DNA from: Selaginella kraussiana
Taxonomy: Eukaryota > Streptophyta > Lycopodiopsida > Selaginellales > Selaginellaceae
Direction of reading: 5' to 3'
Assembly: GCA_001021135.1 (NCBI GenBank)
Contig: LDJE01101517.1
Coordinates: 1-21,923, forward strand
Length of the DNA: 21,923 bases
Shown: positions 1 through 8,254 of the stretch, piece after piece
Numbering within the stretch: position 1 is the stretch's first letter
Layout: each line of letters starts with the position of its first letter
The notes under the pieces: generated by a model
What the model was told of the DNA's origin: nothing
Seen by the model: the letters and a program-made list of their open reading frames with translations, nothing else
Database searches by the model: none
Position numbers and translations under genes: made by a program

Positions 1-698
1 TGGCTTTGGCGGCTATACCATTACTATGTAAACCAACCATGGTGACTGTATACCCCAACAATCGGGTAGAGACCATCCGCCTTGAGAAAGTCTACAAAAC
101 TTTGGAATCCGGTCAGCCAACTAAAATACCCTAATTGAATAAGATGATGTCAAAAATAATTTCATACAATAATTTTTGGGTATTCATCTATGTATTTATG
201 GTCTCGCTGTTTGTATGGATGGAGTATCATTTCATTGCATCATTTTCTAGAAAATCAGAAGGGTCTTGTTCGGGTTTATGATGATCATGCCTGTGAGCAA
301 AATATTGTGAAGTTAACACCTCTCTCAGCGTTTAGTACCTCCACCAGTACCTGGTATTGTGAATTGTTCTTAACTCAAACAAAAAATGGCTTTTTTAACT
401 GTTATTAAGCTTAACCACTGGATGTGGATAGTGATGTTTAGCAGAGTTAAAATATCATTTTGATTTAAATTTGAGTTAAATTTTAAAACCTAAACTGAGA
501 ATTGTAAATCTAATATGGAAGGAAGGTTTGTGTGAGCAGCAAATCTTCTCGAGGGCAGAAAACGTCCGCATTTTCATTATTCGCAAATGGAGTGGAGGCT
601 GAATATCTCGCTGCACAATCTAAATGAATAATAATTTAAAACATTTTGGATTTTCATTACAGCGGAAATACAAGTTTAGATCAGAAAACTGGCTTGGC
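1..698. other. 3' flank of the H+-ATPase gene, no gene seen
   Basis: AT-rich sequence downstream of the minus-strand H+-ATPase stop codon. It should hold that gene's 3' UTR; AT-rich sequence around 625-650 would suit a plant poly(A) region, but no single signal stands out. A 72-codon open frame at 190-408 (plus) has no recognisable domain and no gene-like context, so I do not call it. I see no RNA gene or clear repeat here. Confidence 0.5.
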
Positions 699-3600
699 CT
701 AGACGGTGTAGGCTTGCTGGATAGTGTTTATGTCCAATCCCTTGAGCCTTACTACGCTCTCTACATGACCCTTGAGAGTATGAAGCTCCCTCAACCTAGC
801 AGGCACAGTCAACCAAAGACCCTAAACCCAAATAAAACCCACGTACCTTGCAATCTCAGCTCGCCTGAGCGCCTGCTCGGCCATGTCCGAAGTGTCCTTG
901 TGAGCGCTCTTCTCAGCCGGCTTGAAGTCTGGCGGCTGGAGCCCATGAAGAGTCCGCTGGGCCTGCGCCCATTTCACTTCCCTGGCCTCTCTTCCAAAGT
1001 CCTTTTGCCGAGTGAAAGCCGTCTGTAAACACCCCCAAATTAAAATTGTTAAGCGTCCATTAATTCCAAGACGAGAAGAAACGACGTACCCTTTGCTCGA
1101 AGAGAAGCTCCCAAGCATTACCACTGAGAATGTAACGCACGATAAACTTGATGATGTCCAGCGGGATGTAGAAAACGATGTTGTAAAGCCAAATGACGCC
1201 AGCCCATCCCCAACCGATACCACGCACAAACGCGAACCCCCAGTTTGCATATACAGCAATGACCGTAGCTATCTGGTAATCACAAATAGCCAGAAAATCA
1301 GACGCAGCAAAGGAAACCACTTACCAATTGGGCCACAAGGAATGCAAAGAAGAGAAGCGCGCCAGGACGCTCAACGAAGGACCAGCTTCGAGAGCGGGTT
1401 ACGAATATCAGGGCCTGGCTTACAATGCTCACTTGGAGATATACAGCGGAATGCATCTTGTTAGCATCGCTACCGATGTGTGGAACGCCAAACCGGTCCT
1501 GTAGTAGACGGACGGGTTTAGGGCTGTAGAAAAAAATACAGCGAAACACGTACCGGGAAGAACGTAGTCTTATCAGCCAGCCAATAAAATATCACAGTCA
1601 TCAAGGCAAGATAGGTGCCGATCACTACGCCGGTTGCAAAAATCTCCGACAGCTTCCAGCTGTCTGGTAGTGGCGATGGCTTCACCCGATCCTTGGAAAT
1701 GGTCATGATCGTCCCTGTAATACCATTTTGTGGGCAAAACCCTAAACCCTAAACCATGGCTTACCATCGTTGAGAATGGCTATGATCAGCACCATGAAAG
1801 GTGGAAAGTCGAACTTCCAAATGAGAGCCAGGAGCATGAAACCGAGCACAATCCTGATAGTGATCGAGACTGCATAAATCTGCAAAAAAAGAAAAGAAAA
1901 AAAGCCCATCGGACGCCGAGTACAAAAGTCTGTTACCGTGTAGTTTTTCATCCGCTGAAAGATGGCCCGGCTTGTCAAGACGGCGCTAATGATCACACTC
2001 AGGCCGGGCTCGGTCAAGACGATATCGGACGCACCCCGAGCTGCATCGGTCGCATCTGCAACCGCAATTCCAATGTCGGCTTTCTTCAGGGCCGGAGCAT
2101 CGTTCACACCGTCTCCCGTCATTCCACAGATGTGCTTCTTCTGCTGCAGACGTTTCACAATCTCGTACTTGTGTTCTGCAAAGGGTATTATGTTATCACA
2201 AGCCCTAAACCCTAGAAATGTAGTACCTGGGAAAACTCCAGCAAAACCATCAGCTTTCTCAATGAGATCGTCAATAGGAAGTCCCTCAAAAGCCTCTCCT
2301 TTCGACTGCGCAAGCAGCGAAGAGGATGGGTACATGTTCGTCCCCATGCCGAGACGCCTCGCAGTTTCTTTCCCGATAGCGAGCTGATCGCCTGAAAAGA
2401 CGCACATTTTCAGTGCAAAGTCTAAACATCATCCTCACCCGTGATCATCTTCACATTCACTCCGAGGTTCAAAGCCCTCCGAATAGTTTCAGCACTGTCG
2501 TGACGAGGAGGATCGAACAGCGGCATGAGTCCAGCGAACTGCCAAGGACCTCCCGGACTCTCCTTGGTTCCCTCCGGGACGTCCTGCAATGCAAAGAAGC
2601 GTTGTCAACGGACTGCAAACCTAAACCCTAAAGATTGAACCCTAAACTCCAAACCCTAAATTCCAGTACCTGGAATGCCACAGCAAGCGAGCGGAGGCCT
2701 CTCTCGGCGAATTTGTCGATCACGGAGTGAACTCTTTGAGCGATCTCAGCCTTGTTGTACGCGAGATTTAAGATCTGCTCAATAACAAACAATAAGAAGA
2801 ACAACTTGCGAGGGGGTCGTACCTGTTCTGGAGCTCCTTTGCTCGCTCGGTGCATCTTTCCGTCGTTATCAATGTATGTGAGTGCGGTACGTTTATCCGT
2901 GGGATTAAATGGGAGAAAGTGCACTTCCTCAATCCCAGCACGGGCCTACATTCATCAATTAAATTGGAAATTTAAGGGGCGGGTTAAAGTACCTCTTTCG
3001 GATCAGCAAGCGTCCCAACAACGGCAGCATCAATAGCATCTTGGTTTTCCATTCTTGACGCCCTCGCCGCGAGAAGCAGCACCATGTCTTTGTCCAAACC
3101 CTTGGCGAATACCTATTACAAACCGTATTAGTTTATTAAACACAAATAATACACACCTCAACAAGGTTCTTGTCAACCGTCAGCTTGTTTAGCGTGAGCG
3201 TTCCCGTCTTGTCGCTGCAAAGAACGTCCATACCAGCCATCTCCTCAATGGCGGTCATACGTTTCGTAATAGCCCCCTTAACAAACAGAAAAGCATCACA
3301 AACGGGAAAAAAAAGAGAAAATAAAAACACCAGTTTTTACCTGCTGCGAGAGACGGTGAGATCCAATAGCCATGGTGACGGAGAGTACCGTCGGCATGGC
3401 AATCGGTATACCACCAATGAGAAGGACCAGCAGGTTATCGATGCCGGAACGATACGTCCGATGCTGAATCGGGTACATTACGATGATCTCGATCGCCATC
3501 CCGACAGCGATGGAGCAAATGCAGAAATTACCAATGGCCGTAAGAACCTGCAAGAACAAACATCACCAACTCGCTCGGTCTCGGACTCGGGACTCGCCTT

Positions 3601-4920
3601 CTGAAAGTGTCCGACTTGGTTGGTCGTGTCCACGAGATGCGCCGCTTTGCCGAAGAAGGTATGCACACCGGTCCCGATCACCACGGCCTCGATTTCACCT
3701 TGTTTGCATGTCGAGCCCGAGTAGACCTCGTCCCCCGGGAACTTGGTCACGGGTAGGGACTCACCGGTTAGAGCCGACTGTTAAGGAAGGTTAGCTACGC
3801 CGTACAAGTACCACGGTACATACCTGGTCGATCTTCAATGGGTCGCCCTCAAGAAGTCGAGCATCAGCAGGGACGATATCACCCAACTTGACGCTGATAA
3901 TGTCACCCGGTACGAGGATGGCTGCATCTTGCTCACTCCACCTCCCGTCACGCAAAACCTGCGCCACCGGGATATTAGCGAATACTGATTACGACGGGAT
4001 ATACTGTCCAACCATACGTATATGCGACGGTGGCAAGGTGATTGTTAAAATATGCTGTGTACATACTTGATACGGACATAGCGTATCTAGTATACGCGGA
4101 ACATCAGTCCAACAAGGTTCGTATATGACAACGTATATCTATATATCTATATACTGATAAGACACCACATGCAGATATATGACAACATTTATCAATGCAT
4201 GCAACTTTTTATAAATGCGTGACAATGAACCAAACCACAACAACAATGAACAACAGATACCGTACCAGTACATGTACGAAGCGGCTACGTACGGAATACG
4301 TACCTTGGTTTTGGGTGCGAGGCCAGCCATGAGCGCTGCCGCAGCGTTCCCAGCGTTGTTTTCTTCCACGAAACTGATGGTAGAGTTGATGATCAGAAGA
4401 GCGATGATCCCAACGAAGTCTTGCCAATCGGGAGGTCGATGCTATACGATTATGATTGAGATGAGGTATTCCGTACGTATTGAATACTTACGTCTCCGTT
4501 TGCAAGGGCAATCGCCATGATAGCTGCAGCTTCCATCACCCAGGACAATGGATTCCACATGAAGCCCAAGAACTTGAGCAGCTTGCTCTCCTGAACAACA
4601 ACACCAAGAACACGAAAATCGAATTTCCGAGAAGAAAATCGGAAAAGACGCACCTTTTTTTCTTCGAGCTTGTTCTGGCCGAAGACTGCAAGGCGTTCCT
4701 CGCCTTCCTCTGTGGTAAGTCCCTTCCTGGTGCATTGGAGCTGATCGAACACCTCCTCGATGGGTATGTTCTCCTGAAAAAAAAACCATCACCATGGTCA
4801 ACACGGGTGGGGTGGGGGCTTAACCACGCTTGCCAGCTGGCTTACCAGGTCGACCGTCTCCTTGTTGATGGCCTCCAGAATGGCAGCCTTGTCTGGTTTT
4901 TCCGCATTGTTGCTCTCCAT
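699..4920 (-). CDS. AHA: Plasma-membrane P-type H+-ATPase (P3A), 20 coding exons, intact
   Basis: ATP-driven proton pump of the plasma membrane, 958 residues (Arabidopsis AHA2 has about 948). Exons in coding order: 4920-4846, 4773-4654, 4590-4492, 4441-4304, 3958-3824, 3777-3598, 3547-3341, 3276-3157, 3112-2993, 2945-2823, 2774-2670, 2583-2439, 2391-2227, 2175-1937, 1879-1765, 1714-1554, 1498-1325, 1272-1090, 1022-847, 795-699. All joins keep frame. Seen: TGES at about 193-196, phosphorylated Asp340 in DKTGT, KGAPEQ at about 434, TGDGVND at about 597-603, and ILNDG in M6 with Asp695, matching the AHA2 proton-binding Asp684. The C-terminal regulatory domain holds AQRTLHGLQ (Thr892, equivalent to AHA2 Thr881) and ends in QAYTV with penultimate Thr957, the known phospho-dependent 14-3-3 site. 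The start matches the family N-terminus. Intron 6 is GC-AG. Introns are 44-86 nt except intron 4 (345 nt). It is transcribed divergently from the EGY1-like gene. Confidence 0.96.
3548..3597 (-). other. GC-AG intron (intron 6 of the H+-ATPase)
   Basis: The exon ends in HFQK (CAGAAG) and the intron begins GCGAGT rather than GTGAGT; it ends TTCTTGCAG before GTTCTTACG (VLTAIGNF). Only the GC donor restores the conserved FQK-VLTAI junction in frame. GC-AG introns are a known minor class handled by the major spliceosome, usually with an otherwise strong donor, as here (AAG|GCGAGT). Confidence 0.85.
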
Positions 4921-4944
4921 GCTCCTCCTCGTTCCCTCTCCCGG

Positions 4945-4997
4945 CTGCAAACGAGATGAATTTCACGGGGGGGGAAAACAGGCACATTGGGACTCAC
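4945..4997 (-). other. Leader intron in the H+-ATPase 5' UTR
   Basis: On the minus strand the sequence reads GAG, then GTGAGT at 4997, a pyrimidine-rich stretch, and TTTGCAG ending at 4945. This leaves 24 nt of leader between the intron and the ATG at 4920. The length of 53 nt matches the coding introns. It is a prediction from splice consensus only. Confidence 0.6.
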
Positions 4998-5723
4998 CTC
5001 CACAGATCGAAGATCAGGAGTAGCTCCGCATGCACAGATCGATCGATCTCAACTCTCGAGCTGCATCTCAGCACGGAGATCGCTCGCTGGCACCCACCAG
5101 CCACACCAACGATGGAATGAATGAATGGAAATGAAGAATGTGCTATGACACCATAGCCAAAAGGCGAGGCATGATCTAACGATCGTGATTGTGCCCAGGG
5201 AAATTCTATCGAATATTCGTGGCGTTCCCCACCAGGAATACAATAACATAATCGCAGTTTTGAAAATGATTTCCCAAAATTATACAATGTGGTTTCCCTG
5301 AACATGCCCACTCCACTGGTGGTCAACATACTTCTAAGGACTTCTTAAATGTCCATTTAAAAAACAATAAAATATTGACAGCATTCAACAACACATCGCA
5401 GAATGTACAATGGAATAATGCCGACTTCCACCAACCAAGGCTTTGCAGCCGTACTTGGCAGTCCTATTCCGTGCGGCGTTGAACGGAAGAACTACGGACG
5501 AGTACGATCCGTACGTGACCCCCAAAAAAGGTCATTTGTGAAGCTTCGTTGGACGCGCACGCACAATGTGACCAGGACGGAAACGAGGTCTCTGTTTTTC
5601 CATAAATTTAATATACCCTGAATATACCCCGTTAGAATGTTCCACGCATATTCTTTGGGAAGATCCGGATTGATTCTTCTTGGTGATAGATGGACTGACG
5701 TCTACTCCCGCCAGCTATAAGCG
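4998..5723. promoter_or_regulatory. Shared divergent promoter region between the H+-ATPase and EGY1-like genes
   Basis: The two start codons lie 803 bp apart, pointing away from each other, so this interval must hold both promoters and 5' UTRs. The side near the H+-ATPase (about 5000-5100) has GATC-rich leader-like sequence. AT-rich stretches at about 5340-5375 and 5600-5632 are candidate core-promoter sequence for the two sides. A TATAAG at 5716-5721 is only a few bases before the EGY1-like ATG, too close to be its TATA box. No protein-coding frame here looks real. Confidence 0.6.
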
Positions 5724-7802
5724 ATGGTAATGGTCACCAGGGTGTCACTGGCCATACATCAGCTGGCCGGTATCGGTAGTGGTGCAACTACGTGCTGCTC
5801 GTACGTCAACAGTAACTCTCAACCCTCCAAGGTACGACGACAATCACAATGGCTAGGGTCATGCAAGAGTAGGAAGGTTACTAGGACTGCAATCAGGTGT
5901 CAAAACAATGAGAATGGTAACGACCGTGGCTCTACCGCAACTGAGGAGCCTGATGATGACTCGCAGACTAGTAGTACTTCAAAAACAAACGGTGGTGGTG
6001 GTGGTGCTCCTCCGGTACGTTTAACCTTCCTTGGTTTTACCATGGTTACCACCTATTTTGTAGCCTAGAAACGAGAACGGTTTCCAGGCGCCAAAGAACG
6101 TTCAGCTGGACGCCTTCAGGTTCATGGAGCTAGTCGGGCCCGAGAAGGTCGACCCGGACGACGTGAAACTTCTCAAGGAAAAGCTCTTCGGGTATACCAC
6201 GTACTGGGTTACGGGCCAGGAGCCCTTCGGTGTGGTCGGAGAAGGCGTACTATTGCTCGGCAACTTACGGGGCCAACGTGAACAAGTCTTCGAGAAGCTC
6301 CAGCAGGGAGTCCAGGAACTTGTCGGAGACAAGTACGATCTCTTCATGGTAGAAGAACCCAATTCCGAAGAAGCCGATCCTCGAGGCGGACCTCGGGTCA
6401 GCCTTTTACTGCTGAGAAAAGAGGTGTCCGATACGGGCCCGACGAGTCTATGGCAATATATCGTTGCTGCCGGACTACTCGTGCTTACAGCCGGTTCGTG
6501 CCTTCAACTCGGCTTTGCAACTCAGGTACTCCTTAACTTGCGGTCTCGGTGTCCGACTGTGGTGCATGTCGGACAGTTGCAGGTGTCCAAGCTACCACCC
6601 GAGTTGGTACAATACTTCACCAACCCGGAGTCGACCGAACCCCCCGATTTGCAACTTCTGCTCCCGTTTGTAGAGTCGGCACTTCCACTCGCTTACGGTG
6701 TCTTCGGCATACACTTGTTTCATGTATGTGCAGCCTATTAAGTCTATATACTTAAATACATAGGTTGTATAGGAAGTTGGACACCGATTAGCTGCAGCTC
6801 CACTCAATGTCAAGCTGGGAATTCCCTACTTCATTCCCAACATCACTCTCGGCAGTTTTGGAGCCATCACTCAGGTTTGTGTTACTTTTACCACGGTACT
6901 AACCATCGTTCGTTGCAGTTCAAGTCTATATGTCCGAACCGCAGTGCAAGGTTCGACGTTTCAATGGCGGGACCACTGGCTGGTGGTTTACTCTCACTTG
7001 CAATGGTCGGAGCCGGATTGTGGCTTTCTGTAAGAGGTGTCTCAGATGCAATGCTTGTTCAAGTTCCGACTGCTGTCTTCCAAGGTTCCCTTCTCCTGGG
7101 GTTGATCGCAAGGGCTGTTCTTGGTTACGAGTAAGAAGTATTTCATTTTCGACAAACGTTATAACCACGATCCTTGTGCAGCGTAATGCATGCTGCTACT
7201 GTCACCGTGCATCCGCTCCTCATAGCCGGATGGTATGTTCTTCCTCCTTTGTAGTTACTGAAAAACGTGACGTATTTATACGCAGGTGTGGCTTGACAAC
7301 TACGGCCTTCAACCTGCTACCTGTGGGTTGCATAGATGGGGGTCGAGCCTTCCAGGTAAACCCTAGGACTGTAAACCCTAACCCCCAAACACTACGTTGT
7401 TCAGGCAGCGTTTGGGAACAAGCTACTTAATATTTCGGGTGTTTTAACATACATTCTACTTGGACTCAGTGTGGTAAATTTCAACTTAATTACCCCACGG
7501 CATTTTAAAGTTTCCATTGCAGCTTGGAGGACCGCTAGCCTTGCCCTGGGGCTTGTACATTCTTATCGTGCAGGTGAGAAATGAAGTTGTGGTGAGGCTG
7601 AGGCTGAGGCTGTGCTTGTTTGCAGAGATCGGCGGAGAAGGCATGCCTGAATGATGTGACGGGTGTGGGAACTTGGAGACAAGCTGCCCTTTCATTGACA
7701 CTCGTACTCGTCGTGTTAACTCTTGTGCCAGTATGGGACGGAATTGCGGACCAACTAGGTATCGGCCTCATCGAAACTCCCGGCCCTCTCGACTTGATAT
7801 AA
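5724..7802 (+). CDS. EGY1: EGY1-like chloroplast site-2 zinc metalloprotease
   Basis: Intramembrane M50 metalloprotease of the thylakoid. In Arabidopsis, EGY1 is needed for chloroplast development, chlorophyll accumulation and ethylene-dependent gravitropism. It has 541 residues (Arabidopsis about 548). Exons: 5724-6014, 6064-6525, 6583-6723, 6773-6874, 6919-7130, 7182-7232, 7286-7355, 7405-7473, 7523-7573, 7626-7802; every join keeps frame. The ATG is the first after an in-frame TAA at 5718. Residues 1 to about 60 are Ser/Thr/Arg-rich like a transit peptide and are followed by an acidic and Gly-rich linker. The GNLR motif is at 163-166 and the first membrane span at about 227-243. The zinc site HEVGH is at 298-302 and the third zinc-ligand motif NxxPxxxxDG at 429-438 (Asp437). 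The LPFVESALPLAYGVFGI and GPLALPWGLY stretches and the VGTWR tail match EGY1 rather than EGY2 or EGY3. All catalytic residues are present. Confidence 0.95.
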
Positions 7803-8254
7803 CTCTTCTGTTGCACTGTCTAAATATGTTTACACAATTTTGTGCTTGAAAATGTGTACGGTTTTCTCGCGTTTATTTGGCGTTTACACCATTAGAGCTT
7901 TTAATCCCGATCAACCTCAAGCTGCTCGGATTGTGAAGGTAAAGCTGAGCTACTGGTAACGCTGATGTCAATGGCTGGAGGTGGTATCTACATGATGAGA
8001 GCTTCATGGTACGTGGTTATCCTCAAAGGGTTCAAATCCTCGTTTTTACTACAATCCTTGTATCATAAATCAATAAAATCATTGAAAGTCAAATATGTCA
8101 AACAAACCTGATATGGATGGATGATGAATTACTTCTATGTGTTTTACAAAGTACCAAGCCGAAACTGCTTGCCACCAAGTTAATCCCTTAAATTGCAAAT
8201 TACATGCATTCATTAAATTCTCTCTCCTCTGTACATCATCTTCTGGCGGCCATC
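7803..8254. other. Convergent 3' region between the EGY1-like and UPL genes
   Basis: Holds both 3' UTRs. AATAAA on the plus strand at 8072-8077 could serve the EGY1-like transcript. TTTATT at 7872-7877 (AATAAA on the minus strand) could serve the UPL transcript. If both are used, the transcripts overlap tail to tail by roughly 200 nt. The interval also contains the tRNA-like segment at 7939-8049. No coding frame here is convincing. Confidence 0.5.
7939..8049 (+). ncRNA. tRNA-like segment (degenerate tRNA, tRNA-derived SINE head, or chance)
   Basis: The first seven bases GTAAAGC pair with the last seven TTTTTAC at six of seven positions (one of them G-T). Next come TG and a D-arm-like AGC-(10-nt loop containing TGGTAA)-GCT at 7948-7963. 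At 8029-8039 is GGTTCAAATCC, a good B box, with TTCAAAT as the T-loop at 8031-8037, exactly seven plus five bases from the end. The T stem pairs at only three of five positions, and no clear anticodon arm with U33 is seen in the 61 nt between. It is therefore not a normal tRNA, and it carries no CCA. Confidence 0.3.

Noticed and set aside
699-4920. H+-ATPase as a pseudogene because the frames look broken
   Set aside because: All apparent frame changes fall at consensus splice sites; the 20 exons join into 958 codons with every catalytic motif present.
4994-5329. Minus-strand 111-codon frame upstream of the H+-ATPase start
   Set aside because: It falls in the promoter and leader region, has no recognisable domain, and would end in the leader intron.
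5716-5721. TATAAG as the TATA box of the EGY1-like gene
   Set aside because: It lies three bases before the start codon; initiation 25-30 nt downstream would remove the first Met codons.
7939-8049. Calling a functional tRNA gene
   Set aside because: No anticodon arm with U33, a weak T stem and 111 nt length; it is kept only as a tRNA-like segment.
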